A stretch of DNA of 64,000 nucleotides from Aurantiacibacter sp. MUD11. Its GTDB lineage: Bacteria > Pseudomonadota > Alphaproteobacteria > Sphingomonadales > Sphingomonadaceae. The position numbers and the translations under genes are program-made. Positions within the stretch are counted from its first letter, which is position 1, and each line of letters opens with the position of its first letter. Of this stretch, positions 1 to 11,873 are shown piece after piece. The stretch covers positions 434,001-498,000 of the forward strand of contig NZ_CP114054.1 of the NCBI RefSeq assembly GCF_026967575.1, in the 5' to 3' direction. A model generated the notes under the pieces. That model worked only from the letters and a program-made list of their open reading frames with translations. It did no database searches and was not told the origin of the DNA.

Positions 1-933
1 CAGGCGCGGAAGGGCCAGTTCGGGGAGGTCCAGCTCCACCAGCGCGCGTGAATAGAGCAACTGCTGGCGCGCGTCGTCGCGATCCTCGTCCGCCTGCAGG
101 ATTTCGCGTACCTCGCGCCAGTCACCCTCTTCGGCCGCCAGGCGTGCCGTGAGATAGCGAAGGTCCGGGTCTTCGGGGTTGCGCTTCGTGGCATCCTCGA
201 TCAGCGGACGCGCCTCGGCCAGCCGGCCACTGTCGCCCAGCACGCCGATGCGACCCAACAGGGCAGCGCGCGACTCCGGCCAGGCTTCATGGGCCCGTTC
301 GAAGAAGCGCAAGGCTTCGCCAGTTGCGCCACGGAACTGGGCGATCTGGGCACTGGCAAGCAGCGCATCGAGACCTTCGGGATCGGCTTCGCGCGCCTGC
401 CGCGCCAGTTCCACTGCGCGCCCGGCATTGCCGCGCTGATATTCGAAACGGGCATAGTCCGCGTAGAGTCGTGAGCGGTTGCCGCTGGCCGCTGCCCCGC
501 GGGCAAAAGCCTCCGCCGCGGCCTCGGCGCCTCCCAGGCCCAGATGCGCCAAGGCGGCGATCCGCAGGCCCTCGGCGCTGCCAACCGATTCCCCGGCGGC
601 GAGCGCGCTTTCCCACTCGCCCTGCAACACCATGGCCTCGGCCAGCAGCAGGTTGAAATCGTCGGGGCGCTGCCCTGTCGCGGCCAGGCGGTCGAGTGTG
701 GCGCGGGCGGCCTCGCCATTGCCCATCTGCAATTGCGTGCGTGCCATCAGTTCCAGTACGACGGGGTTGGCCTCGTCTTCCTGCAACAGCGCACCAAGGT
801 CCAGCCGGGCTTCGTTGAAGCGATGCTCGGCATAGGCCTGCTCGGCACGGTCAAGGCGTTCTTCAGGTGAAACACCACAGGCTGCCAGGACCAGTGCCAA
901 CGCGCCGATGGTGGAATTGCGGAGTGTCTTCAT
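1..933 (-). CDS. TPR-repeat lipoprotein, C-terminus outside window
   Basis: The frame stays open from an ATG at 933 down to the window edge (311 codons), so the C-terminus is missing. The N-terminus is a lipoprotein signal with lipobox LAAC around residues 16-19, so the protein should be lipid-anchored in the envelope. After it comes a run of Ala/Leu/Glu-rich helical repeats of TPR type. An in-frame ATG four codons upstream (945) is possible, but the start at 933 gives the cleaner signal peptide. It is divergent from ychF with about 120 bp between. TPR lipoproteins usually scaffold envelope complexes; the PEP-CTERM-associated TPR lipoprotein family is one possibility, but nothing nearby supports it. 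Specific function unknown. Confidence 0.75.
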   Translation of the reverse strand, partial: MKTLRNSTIGALALVLAACGVSPEERLDRAEQAYAEHRFNEARLDLGALLQEDEANPVVLELMARTQLQMGNGEAARATLDRLAATGQRPDDFNLLLAEAMVLQGEWESALAAGESVGSAEGLRIAALAHLGLGGAEAAAEAFARGAAASGNRSRLYADYARFEYQRGNAGRAVELARQAREADPEGLDALLASAQIAQFRGATGEALRFFERAHEAWPESRAALLGRIGVLGDSGRLAEARPLIEDATKRNPEDPDLRYLTARLAAEEGDWREVREILQADEDRDDARQQLLYSRALVELDLPELALPRL

Positions 934-1054
934 GGCAACCGCCATAGGCCGAAATGGTTGAGAACCCCTTCACCACGGCAATGCTGGTATTGTGCCCGCG
1001 TGGCGGCTAAGGCGCGCGCAACTGACATCCAATTCGCACAAAGGCACGAAACCC

Positions 1055-2155
1055 ATGGGATTCCGCTGCGGGATCGTCGGCCTGCCCAACGTCGGCAAGT
1101 CGACCCTGTTCAACGCTCTTACCGAAACGCAGGCCGCACAGGCCGCGAACTATCCGTTCTGCACGATCGAGCCCAATGTCGGGCAGGTCGCCGTGCCCGA
1201 TGCGCGGCTCGAGAAGATTGCCGAGATCGCCAAGAGCGCGAAGGTGATCCACACCCAGCTGAGCTTCGTCGACATCGCCGGCCTGGTGAAAGGCGCCAGC
1301 GCGGGCGAAGGCCTGGGCAACCAGTTCCTCGGCAACATCCGCGAGGTGGACGCCATCGTCCACGTGCTGCGCTGCTTCGAGGACGACGACATCCAGCACG
1401 TCGCCAACAAGGTGGACCCGATCGCCGATGCCGAGGTGGTCGAGACCGAGCTGATGCTGGCGGACCTCGAAAGCCTGGAAAAGCGTGTCGAGAACGCCAA
1501 GCGCCGGGCCACCAGCGGGGACAAGGAAGCCAAGGCGCTCGCCAGCGTGCTGGGCCAGGCGCTGGACCTGCTGCGCGATGGCAAGCCCGCGCGCCTGACG
1601 GAACCGAAGGACGACGAGGAAGCACGCCTGTTCGAACAGGCCCAGCTGCTCACGGCCAAGCCTGTGCTCTACGTCTGCAACGTCGCCGAAGACGAGGCGG
1701 CGACCGGCAATGCGCTGTCCGAGAAGGTGTTCGAGAAGGCCAAGGCCGAAGGTGCCGAAGCCGTGGTCGTGTCGGCCGCGATCGAGGCCGAGCTGGTCGG
1801 CATGGACCCGGAAGACCGCAAGGAATACCTCGCTGAGCTGGGCCTCGAGGAAAGCGGCCTCGCCCGCGTGATCCGCGCCGGCTACGCACTGCTGGACCTG
1901 AAGACCTTCTTCACCGCCGGCCCGAAGGAAGCCCGCGCGTGGACCACGCCGGCCGAGGCCAAGGCGCCGCAGGCTGCCGGTGAAATCCACACCGATTTCG
2001 AGAAGGGCTTCATCCGCGCCGAGACGATTTCCTACGAAGATTACGTCACTCTCGGCGGGGAAAGTGCCGCGCGCGAGGCCGGGAAGCTGCGCCAGGAAGG
2101 CAAGGATTACGTCGTCCAGGACGGCGACATCCTGCTGTTCAAGTTCAACGTCTGA
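1055..2155 (+). CDS. ychF: Redox-regulated ATPase YchF (OLA1 family)
   Basis: Translation factor-like Obg-family P-loop protein of 366 residues, the normal YchF length; it binds ribosomes and hydrolyses ATP in preference to GTP. The P-loop GLPNVGKS is at residues 9-16 and the switch motif DIAGLVKGA follows. The G4 element reads NVAED rather than NKxD, the NxxE form known to favour ATP. The C-terminal TGS-like domain ends in VVQDGDILLFKFNV. The frame is open upstream to 992, but homologues begin at MGFRCGIVGLPN, so ATG 1055 is chosen. It stands alone between divergent and convergent TPR genes. Confidence 0.97.
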   Translation: MGFRCGIVGLPNVGKSTLFNALTETQAAQAANYPFCTIEPNVGQVAVPDARLEKIAEIAKSAKVIHTQLSFVDIAGLVKGASAGEGLGNQFLGNIREVDAIVHVLRCFEDDDIQHVANKVDPIADAEVVETELMLADLESLEKRVENAKRRATSGDKEAKALASVLGQALDLLRDGKPARLTEPKDDEEARLFEQAQLLTAKPVLYVCNVAEDEAATGNALSEKVFEKAKAEGAEAVVVSAAIEAELVGMDPEDRKEYLAELGLEESGLARVIRAGYALLDLKTFFTAGPKEARAWTTPAEAKAPQAAGEIHTDFEKGFIRAETISYEDYVTLGGESAAREAGKLRQEGKDYVVQDGDILLFKFNV

Positions 2156-2164
2156 GACAAAGAA

Positions 2165-2196
2165 AACGGCGCGGAAACCGAAGCTTCCGCGCCGTT
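2165..2196 (-). terminator. Intrinsic terminator between convergent genes
   Basis: Perfect 12-bp inverted repeat AACGGCGCGGAA / TTCCGCGCCGTT with an 8-nt loop. On the minus strand it is followed by TTTTCTTTGT, so it best serves the TPR gene read leftward; on the plus strand it has no T-tract but could still help stop ychF transcripts. Confidence 0.85.
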
Positions 2197-2220
2197 ACTC
2201 TGTCACTGGACGGTTAGGGC

Positions 2221-3495
2221 TTAGGCGCCCTCAGCCATCATGTAGTTGGCGTAGGCCGTCCACATGCGGGCCACCGGCTCACGCTGGCCCTGCACCTGGC
2301 CGAAGGTCTCGACCGCCGCAGCGTAGTTGCCCTGCTGCGCCTGGGTGATGCCGATACGGGTGTTGGCCGTGTCGGCGTCGTAGCCGCGTTCCAGCGCGGT
2401 GCGATACATGGTTTCGGCACGGGCGAAGTCGCTGATCGAGTAGAGCACGTCACCGGCGCCGATGGCGTCGAGGGCATCGCCGTTCTCGCCTTCGGCAACG
2501 ATGCGATCGATACCGTTACGATCCTGCGGCGCGCGCTGGTCGGCAATGGCCTTCACTTCGGTGTAGTAGACGTCACCGGCTTCGAACACGCCATTGTCCA
2601 GGCCCTGCGCCAGCACCTGCTGCACTTCGTTGGACATCACGCGGGGATCGAGATCCTCGATGTAGCGCACATATTCCGAACGATCGACGATGGCGTCGTT
2701 CAGCCGCATCAGGCGGAACAGGTCGATACGCACTTCCGGTTCCAGCTCGAACAGCTGGTTCACGATGCGCAGCGTGTTCTGCCAGTTGCGCTGGGTCGGG
2801 TGGTTGCGGATCAGCGCTTCGGAGATGGCCAGCGCCTCGGCGGACATGTCGAAGTCGTAGGTGTCCTGCAGGCGGCTCAGCAGCCATGCTTCGGGCACGG
2901 TCTGGCCGGCAGCCTCGCGCGCCTCGACCTGGCTCATGGTGTAGCTCACCGCACCGGCAATGTCGTCTTCGCGGGCGTAGGTCTCGGCCGTCAGTGCGAC
3001 CAGGTCGACTTCCGGATCGCTGAAACCGGCGGCCTGGGCCGCGGCGAAACCGGCACGGGCGGTCGGCCAGTCTTCGTTCTGGAAGGCCAGGCGGCCGATG
3101 AACGAGTTGTACTGGGCAACCTGCTCCGGCGGCAGCAGGCCGCTGTCGACCATCATCTGCAGACCCTGGATCTGCAGCGAGGCGTCATTCAGGTTGTTGC
3201 CGATGTTGAGGATGAGGTTGCCCGCCACCTGACGGTCGTTCTCGTTCTCGATGGCGGCGATGACGGTCGGGATCGCGGCGCGAGCGCCTTCGAAATTACC
3301 GACGTCGGGCTGCACCATTTCGGCGACCGGGCCGAACGCGTCGGCAAAGCCGCGCGAGTTCTGCGCCTGGGCAGTTTCGGAGGTGATGGCAGTCGAACCA
3401 ACGGCAACGCCGCCGGCCAGGGCGATGGCAAGAGCGAAACCGGCAACCGTCGAACGAACGGACTTGCGGCGAGTGGTGCGGAAAGCGCGAAGCAT
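2221..3495 (-). CDS. Exported TPR-like repeat protein, function unknown
   Basis: 424 residues from ATG 3495, preceded by a good AGGAG ribosome site about 9 nt upstream; the open frame extends further but starts before this lack a site. The N-terminus is basic (LRAFRTTRRKSVRS), followed by a hydrophobic stretch and an AxA-type cleavage site near ETAQAQN, so a Sec signal peptide is likely. The rest is helical with TPR/SEL-like periodicity (blocks such as GDVLYSISDFARAETMYRTA and RIGITQAQQGNYAAAVETFG near the C-terminus). I do not recognise a named family. It ends 25 bp before a strong terminator shared with convergent ychF and is divergent from gyrA. Confidence 0.85.
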   Translation of the reverse strand: MLRAFRTTRRKSVRSTVAGFALAIALAGGVAVGSTAITSETAQAQNSRGFADAFGPVAEMVQPDVGNFEGARAAIPTVIAAIENENDRQVAGNLILNIGNNLNDASLQIQGLQMMVDSGLLPPEQVAQYNSFIGRLAFQNEDWPTARAGFAAAQAAGFSDPEVDLVALTAETYAREDDIAGAVSYTMSQVEAREAAGQTVPEAWLLSRLQDTYDFDMSAEALAISEALIRNHPTQRNWQNTLRIVNQLFELEPEVRIDLFRLMRLNDAIVDRSEYVRYIEDLDPRVMSNEVQQVLAQGLDNGVFEAGDVYYTEVKAIADQRAPQDRNGIDRIVAEGENGDALDAIGAGDVLYSISDFARAETMYRTALERGYDADTANTRIGITQAQQGNYAAAVETFGQVQGQREPVARMWTAYANYMMAEGA

Positions 3496-3526
3496 TATGG
3501 TATTCTCTCCTGGTAAATTCATGTCA

Positions 3527-3546
3527 GGCAGGCTTTTCGTCCTGCC
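3527..3546 (-). other. Hairpin in the leader of the exported TPR gene
   Basis: GGCAGG / CCTGCC stem with an 8-nt loop, about 30 bp upstream of the ATG at 3495. It would lie in the 5' leader of the minus-strand transcript. No function is assigned. Confidence 0.35.
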
Positions 3547-3780
3547 CGTCTTTCTCGGCGCTGGCCTCATGCACATGGGCGTCCGAGATTGCAAATGTGT
3601 CCTACAGATTGCGCGCTGAATGGCGATTTAACGCAGCTCTGGCCGCAAATTCAGGAAAGCGGCCCCCAGATGTGGAAAAAGGGCAGTTTTGCTAGGCTTT
3701 TGCCCTGCCCTCCTATGGTGCTGGCGCCCCCCAATCCCTACATTTGGGGCCAACCAGAACGATAATGGACCGCATATTTC

Positions 3781-6621
<2,841 letters not shown>

Positions 6622-6668
6622 TGCTACGGTCCCGCTGGTACGCCTGATCGGCCAGCGGGACAGCATCG

Positions 6669-6929
6669 ATGCAGCAAAGCAGCTTCAAGCACCTTGTCGT
6701 TGGCGAGCGCTATCGCGTCATCGCCGAATTCGAGGACTTTGACGAAATTGCCCACTCGGTGGGCGAGTGCTGGACCTTCCGCGGCCACAACTTCCTGCCT
6801 TACGAGGATGGACTGTCCCTGTTCGTCGAGTCTGAAGACGGGACCGAGCGACACGTCCGGCTGCAATGGCGTCCCGAGGCGCAGGGATCGATCATCGACA
6901 GGCTGGAGCGGTACGTCGCTCGCGACTAG
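6669..6929 (+). CDS. DUF3601 domain protein
   Basis: 86-residue soluble protein. The pattern VGERYRVIAEFEDFDE..HSVGECWTFRGHNFLPYEDGLSLFV matches the small DUF3601 family of unknown function across nearly its whole length. No signal peptide or membrane segment is seen. It follows gyrA on the same strand by 47 bp and could share its transcript. Its stop codon overlaps the stop codon of the convergent YhhN-type gene by three bases. Confidence 0.8.
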   Translation: MQQSSFKHLVVGERYRVIAEFEDFDEIAHSVGECWTFRGHNFLPYEDGLSLFVESEDGTERHVRLQWRPEAQGSIIDRLERYVARD

Positions 6930-7612
6930 TGCCCCCCGCCCTGCACCACCCGCAATTCGGGATCGCGCTTGCGCAAGGTGGTGATCACGCCGACAGTGAT
7001 CAGGAACTGGCCGAGATAGTAGATCGGCCAGACGAGGTATTGCGGGATCGGGCTGCCCGACAGCGGCCCCATGCCGGAAAAGATCAGCAGGTCGGAAATC
7101 ACGAATAGGATCGCACCAGCCGCCACCTTGGCGCGCGGGAAATTGCTCGCCCAAGCAGAGGCGGCCATGATCGCGAGGACGGCGGCATAGAGCGCCACCA
7201 GCCAGGCCGTGGAGCGATCATAGGGCAGCAGGTAGGCGGCGATTGGCGTGCCGATCAGGATCAGCAGGAACACCCAGTTGTCGCGCTTCGACAGCGGCCC
7301 CTGGTTGTTGCGCGTGAACACCCTGATGGCGAGGATGTGGAACAGGATGAAGATCCCCGCGCCCACCTCCAGGCTGAACTCTATCGCCATGTCGGCAATA
7401 CTGGCCATGGCCATGGCCCCCGCCATCAGCCGCGCATCGTCGCTCTGGTGCCGTAGCCAGCAGTAGATCGCCAGGAAGGCGCAGGCGCTGCCCTTGATCG
7501 GCCAGAGGTACAGTTCCGGCAGCTCGCTCGCCTGCAGATAGAAGTAGGCAATGGCCGCCAGCAGGCTGAGCAGCAGGTACGGGCGTTTCTGGACGAGGGC
7601 GCGACGCGGCAT
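6926..7612 (-). CDS. YhhN/TMEM86-family integral membrane protein (lysoplasmalogenase-like)
   Basis: 228 residues with about eight hydrophobic segments, the expected architecture of the YhhN (TMEM86) family. Animal and some bacterial members hydrolyse the vinyl-ether bond of lysoplasmalogens. Family-like features are the acidic residues inside membrane segments (ASIADMAIEF; ISDLLIF) and the C-terminal block PQYLVWPIYYLGQFLITVGV. It lies 12 bp downstream of the S41 peptidase gene on the same strand, so they are probably co-transcribed. Substrate in this organism is unknown; plasmalogens are not expected in an aerobic alphaproteobacterium. Confidence 0.75.
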   Translation of the reverse strand: MPRRALVQKRPYLLLSLLAAIAYFYLQASELPELYLWPIKGSACAFLAIYCWLRHQSDDARLMAGAMAMASIADMAIEFSLEVGAGIFILFHILAIRVFTRNNQGPLSKRDNWVFLLILIGTPIAAYLLPYDRSTAWLVALYAAVLAIMAASAWASNFPRAKVAAGAILFVISDLLIFSGMGPLSGSPIPQYLVWPIYYLGQFLITVGVITTLRKRDPELRVVQGGGH

Positions 7613-7624
7613 AGTTACACAGCG

Positions 7625-9109
7625 TTATCGCGTAAGCCGTATTTGCACCAGCACGGTATCCAGCATCAGGTCGCGTTCTTCCCCGACGGGGTTCGGGGCG
7701 ATCACGAAATCGGGGATCACACCGCGTGCGCGTTCATCGCCCGACAGACGCACCATGTACGACTTCGGATAGGTCACCGGCTGCTGCGAATGCGGAAGGG
7801 TGAAGCTCTCGGTCGCCCCATAGGTGGAAGGCAGGTCCGAGGTGGCCTCGCCGATTACCGTCCCGATTTCGAGATCCTGCACCATCGCGGCCAGTACCGC
7901 CGCGTTGGAGTAGGAATGGCGGTCTGTAAGCCACCACACGCGGCCGTCGAAACGATGGTCGTGTAGGGGCTGTATGAGCGGCAGATCGATGGCGACGACT
8001 TCACCTTCCTGAGCCTCGGCCAGCGCGGCTGCCACACGGCCGGTCAGATCCGGGCGCGTCGGGTCCATATCCTGCCAATTGGCAAGCGTGTTGGCGCCGG
8101 CGCGCACTTCGTAGCGTGAAGCAAAGCGGTAGGGCTCCTGCACCAGTCGTCGGACGATGAGATCCGAAAAGCTAACGTCGCCACCGGGATTGCCGCGCAG
8201 GTCCACGATCAGGTCCTGCGCGCCGCTTGCGTTGGCATCGGCAAAGGCCTGACGGACAAAGTCGTCGTACACGTCGATGTCGTAGGATTCACCGCCTTCG
8301 CCCTGCTCCTCGGGCAAGGCGAAGAATGGACCGGGTTGCAGGTAGAATACGCCGTCACCCAGATCACGAGCCACACGTGCGGACGAATTGCGATCCGGTC
8401 CGGGAACCGGGCGGGCATCCTGGATGGCCGCCATCTCGCCGTAGCTCACCGATGGCAGGGCGAAGGTGCGTGCCTGTCCAGCAGGATCGACATAGGCGAC
8501 TTCCAGCGCCTCAACCTCGCCAAAGACCAGCGGCAAGATGGCGGGCAGCGTCAACTCGAGCTGCGCACGCAGCAGCCGGTCCGTGTCGGCCGAGAGGATG
8601 CGGCGCGCTTCGGCCTCGAACTCGGCAATTGTCAGGTCGCCCAGCGCGGTAATGCGCGAACCCGGCGGCAGGGCGTTGCCTTCCGCGGCCCAGCGATCGG
8701 TCAGCATCGCCTCGCCATGGTAGACGACCGACAGAGGAATGATCGCTTCCCCGGCCTGGATGCGCGCAATCTGGTCGTAGATCGCCGCCTCCACCTTGGC
8801 GTGCGCGACGTTTCCGTAGGCCAGCAAGTCATGCAGAATCAGGTGGAATTCCGGGCGCGCTACCGGTCCGTCGATGGACTGCAGGAGGCGCGTGAAATGC
8901 GCGTCGTATTCGGCCTTGGGACGACGGCCATAGAGGTCGACGTGCTCGGCCTGCAGCTGCTCATAGGCGAAGGTGAGATCCTCACGCGCTTGCGCCATCG
9001 TGTAGCAGGCATCCGGGCAGTCTGCCTGCGCCAGAGCCGGAGAGGCGACCAGTGCAGCAAGGAACGCAATTGGGAGGGGGAGAAGCTTTCGCAAGAAACC
9101 AATTTTCAT
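7625..9109 (-). CDS. Exported S41-family serine peptidase
   Basis: 494 residues with a clear Sec signal peptide ([22 protein letters not shown]). The C-terminal half has the S41 (tail-specific/tricorn-type) core: [19 protein letters not shown], then [19 protein letters not shown], where the serine near residue 401 is the likely nucleophile, then [10 protein letters not shown]. No PDZ domain is apparent, which resembles the short exported S41 hydrolases rather than CtpA. The N-terminal region is helical ([20 protein letters not shown]). It is divergent from trmFO with 55 bp between and is followed closely by the YhhN-type gene. Confidence 0.88.
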   Translation of the reverse strand: MKIGFLRKLLPLPIAFLAALVASPALAQADCPDACYTMAQAREDLTFAYEQLQAEHVDLYGRRPKAEYDAHFTRLLQSIDGPVARPEFHLILHDLLAYGNVAHAKVEAAIYDQIARIQAGEAIIPLSVVYHGEAMLTDRWAAEGNALPPGSRITALGDLTIAEFEAEARRILSADTDRLLRAQLELTLPAILPLVFGEVEALEVAYVDPAGQARTFALPSVSYGEMAAIQDARPVPGPDRNSSARVARDLGDGVFYLQPGPFFALPEEQGEGGESYDIDVYDDFVRQAFADANASGAQDLIVDLRGNPGGDVSFSDLIVRRLVQEPYRFASRYEVRAGANTLANWQDMDPTRPDLTGRVAAALAEAQEGEVVAIDLPLIQPLHDHRFDGRVWWLTDRHSYSNAAVLAAMVQDLEIGTVIGEATSDLPSTYGATESFTLPHSQQPVTYPKSYMVRLSGDERARGVIPDFVIAPNPVGEERDLMLDTVLVQIRLTR

Positions 9110-9164
9110 GGATGCCGGGATAGGCCCTCGAAATTCGGCGTCAACCAGCTTATCTGCGCCTACA

Positions 9165-10532
9165 ATGACTCACCAGGTACACATTATCGGCGGCGGACTG
9201 GCCGGCAGCGAAGCAGCATGGCAGCTGGCGCAGCGCGGCATTCGCGTGCGACTGAGCGAGATGCGTGGCGGCGGCGGGGAAACCCCTGCCCACCAGACCG
9301 ACGGGCTGGCCGAACTCGTCTGCTCCAATTCCTTCCGTTCCGACGACGACACCAAGAACGCGGTCGGCCTCTTGCACCACGAGATGCGGCGGCTCGACAG
9401 CATCATTATGGCCGCCGGCGAGAAGGCCCGCGTGCCCGCCGGCAGCGCCATGGCGGTGGACCGCGACGTGTTCTCCGAAGAGGTACAGAGGGCTCTCGAA
9501 GCGCACCCGAACATCGAGATCGTGCGCGAGAAGGTGGACGAACTGCCCGCCGAGGGCCTGACCATCGTCGCCACCGGCCCGCTGACCGCGGCCAGCCTGG
9601 CGCAGTCGATCGTCAAGGCGACCGGCGAGGATCGCCTCGCCTTTTTCGATGCCATCGCCCCGATCGTCTATCGCGACAGCATCGACATGTCGAAGGCGTG
9701 GATCCAGTCGCGCTGGAACAAGACGACCTCCGCCTCCAACGAGGATGGCGACTACATCAACTGCCCGATGACGAAGGAACAGTACGAAACCTTCGTCCAG
9801 GGCCTGCTCGATGCCGAAAAGGGCGACTTCAAGGAATGGGAGGCCGACACCCCCTATTTCGACGGCTGCATGCCGATCGAGGTGATGGCCGAGCGCGGTC
9901 TCGAAACCCTGCGCTACGGCCCGATGAAGGGCGTCGGCCTCGACAATCCGCATGACCGCACGGAAGAGCACCCGCAGGGCCGTTGGCCCTATGCCGTGGT
10001 GCAGCTGCGGCAGGACAATAAGCTGGGCACGCTATGGAACATGGTCGGCTTCCAGACCAAGATGAAATACGGCGCGCAGGTGGAACTGTTCCGCACCATT
10101 CCGGGGCTGGAAAACGCCGAGTTCGCCCGGCTTGGCGGGATGCACCGCAACACCTTCATCAATTCGCCCGAACTGCTCGACCGCCAGCTGCGCCTGAAGA
10201 GCGCGCCGCACATCCGTTTTGCCGGACAGGTGACCGGGTGCGAGGGCTATGTCGAAAGCAGCGCAGTCGGCCTGCTGGCAGGCATGATGGCGGCTGCCGA
10301 GCTGGCGGGCGAAGCATGGACGCCGCCCCCGGCCACGACCGCCATGGGCGCGCTGCTGAGCCACATCACGGGCGATGCCGAAGCGAGCCACTTCCAGCCG
10401 ATGAACGTCAATTTCGGCCTGTTCCCCACGCTCGACCACGTGCCGAAGAAGCAGCGCAAGGAAGCCTATACCGATCGCGCCAAGGCGGATTTCGGCGAGT
10501 GGCTTGCGGGGCTGGAAACCGTCCCCGCCTGA
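9165..10532 (+). CDS. trmFO: Methylenetetrahydrofolate-tRNA-(uracil-5-)-methyltransferase TrmFO
   Basis: 455-residue FAD enzyme that makes m5U54 in the tRNA T-loop using methylene-THF and FADH2. The N-terminal dinucleotide fold is [20 protein letters not shown], followed by the family signature [12 protein letters not shown]. The C-terminal half contains [20 protein letters not shown] and NVNFGLFP. The frame is open upstream to 9108, but homologues start just before the Rossmann strand, so ATG 9165 ([10 protein letters not shown]) is chosen. It ends 5 bp before the convergent EF-hand gene. Confidence 0.97.
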   Translation: MTHQVHIIGGGLAGSEAAWQLAQRGIRVRLSEMRGGGGETPAHQTDGLAELVCSNSFRSDDDTKNAVGLLHHEMRRLDSIIMAAGEKARVPAGSAMAVDRDVFSEEVQRALEAHPNIEIVREKVDELPAEGLTIVATGPLTAASLAQSIVKATGEDRLAFFDAIAPIVYRDSIDMSKAWIQSRWNKTTSASNEDGDYINCPMTKEQYETFVQGLLDAEKGDFKEWEADTPYFDGCMPIEVMAERGLETLRYGPMKGVGLDNPHDRTEEHPQGRWPYAVVQLRQDNKLGTLWNMVGFQTKMKYGAQVELFRTIPGLENAEFARLGGMHRNTFINSPELLDRQLRLKSAPHIRFAGQVTGCEGYVESSAVGLLAGMMAAAELAGEAWTPPPATTAMGALLSHITGDAEASHFQPMNVNFGLFPTLDHVPKKQRKEAYTDRAKADFGEWLAGLETVPA

Positions 10533-10536
10533 TTGC

Positions 10537-11004
10537 CTAACAGTCGCAGCTGGGGCGAGACGAAGCACGCGGCGCCGGCGCGCTGGTGGCGAATTCGGCC
10601 TGCGTCAGCTCGTTGTCCTCGTTGGCGTCCATTTCCGCGAACCGGTCGCTGGTGGTGATGGCCCATTCCTCGAAGGTCAGCAGGTTGTTGCCGTCGGTAT
10701 CGAGCCGCCGGAAGGCGTCGGTGCGGGTCGAGAGCATTTCGTTCCGCGTGATCTTCAGATCGCGATTGCGATCGTAGCGGAAGAAGCGGCGCTGTTCGCG
10801 CGTCAGCTCGCTGGCTTCGGGCGGTTCGGGGCCGGTCAGGTCACCGGCATCGGCCAGCGGCAGGGCATCGGGATCCCCGATCTCCTCGGCAGCCGGATCA
10901 GGAGGTGGGGCGCCGCGTTCAACTTGCGCCCTGCCCTGCATCCAGAACAGTCCCAACCCGACCATGACCAGGGCTAGGAATCCCCCGAGGATGACTCGAT
11001 TCAT
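10537..11004 (-). CDS. Membrane-anchored EF-hand calcium-binding protein
   Basis: 155 residues: one N-terminal hydrophobic helix (ILGGFLALVMVGLGLFWMQG, residues 5-24), an acidic Pro/Ala-rich linker, then three canonical 12-residue EF-hand loops starting at Asp78, Asp102 and Asp126, each ending in Glu (89, 113, 137). The tail ends in Cys-Asp-Cys. The helix could be an uncleaved anchor or a signal, with the EF-hands in the periplasm either way. It is 32 bp downstream of the phytoene-synthase-like gene on the same strand. Small EF-hand proteins of this type are common in sphingomonads; the target is unknown. Confidence 0.85.
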   Translation of the reverse strand: MNRVILGGFLALVMVGLGLFWMQGRAQVERGAPPPDPAAEEIGDPDALPLADAGDLTGPEPPEASELTREQRRFFRYDRNRDLKITRNEMLSTRTDAFRRLDTDGNNLLTFEEWAITTSDRFAEMDANEDNELTQAEFATSAPAPRASSRPSCDC

Positions 11005-11036
11005 GCGTAAATCCCCTTAGCTTTGGGTAGTTTACG

Positions 11037-11672
11037 CTATCGCCCGGCAATGCCAAGGCGGAACGCCGTGGCCATGGCGCCGGGACCATCGAGCAGTTCG
11101 TCGCTGCCCTTGCGCAAGGCGCGCCGCGCCAGTCCGTGCAGCACCGCCAGGGTCCGCATGTCGCGCGGGAGGGACGCTCGCTCCCACGGCTCCGCGCTTG
11201 CCACGGCCAGGACTGCTTCGCGCTCGGCCTGCTGGCCAAGGTTGAGCGCCAGGTCGACCAAGGCCCATTCGCGCGCGGCCTGGACCACGGCAGGACCGCG
11301 CCCGACCAGTTGCCAAGCGACCGTTCGTCCCGTGGCGAACTCGTTGATGGCCGCTTCGTCCAGGCTGTCGGCCAGCAGTTGCTCCCAGCCATCGACCAGC
11401 GAGACGAGGCCCAGCGGTTCCGGCAAGCTGTCGCGCATGGCCGCCAGCAACGGCTCGCCCTCGGGCCAATCGCGGGGACGCTGCACCAGTCGCTCTCGCC
11501 ACCAGGCCAGCTTCATCTGCGCGATGACAGCCTCGCCCCCGCCGCGGACGATTCCCGCCAGCCGGGCATCGAGCGCGAGCAGCGAAAGCGTCGCGGAGCG
11601 CGATTCCCGGGGGGCGTAGGACAGCGCCAGTCGCTGCGCCAACGGCAGTGTTTCGATCAATTCGTCAGTCAT
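11037..11672 (-). CDS. Squalene/phytoene synthase-like protein, probably non-catalytic
   Basis: 211 residues. The block IAQMKLAWWRERL matches the conserved helix of squalene/phytoene synthases, and the layout resembles the short NDUFAF6-like branch. The two Asp-rich DxxxD metal sites needed for prenyl condensation are not visible: the first is replaced by ALDARLAG. It is therefore likely a structural or assembly homologue rather than a carotenoid synthase; NDUFAF6 itself helps assemble complex I in mitochondria. No carotenoid genes are nearby. Confidence 0.7.
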   Translation of the reverse strand: MTDELIETLPLAQRLALSYAPRESRSATLSLLALDARLAGIVRGGGEAVIAQMKLAWWRERLVQRPRDWPEGEPLLAAMRDSLPEPLGLVSLVDGWEQLLADSLDEAAINEFATGRTVAWQLVGRGPAVVQAAREWALVDLALNLGQQAEREAVLAVASAEPWERASLPRDMRTLAVLHGLARRALRKGSDELLDGPGAMATAFRLGIAGR

Positions 11673-11873
11673 GGTCGCGGCGCGCTTGATACGAATTCTC
11701 CCGGTAAGTCAAAGTGCTATCCGCCAGCGGCTGAAAACCCCGAACACAAGTCCGCCACGCCTTGGTCACCACCGACTTAATACCAACGGCTTGTTAACTC
11801 CCCTGCGTTACATCCGCGAAACCACGCTAGCCGTAAATATCCGCGGTTCGCAGATAAATTGCAGGTGTGATCG

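Noticed and set aside
1007..1990. Long open frame antisense to ychF
   Set aside because: It mirrors the codon structure of ychF, a highly conserved gene; long antisense frames are expected at this GC content, and the product resembles no family.
11780..11873. CtrA-like TTAA boxes before the Tad-like operon
   Set aside because: Several TTAA words are present, but none pair with the required 7-bp spacing.
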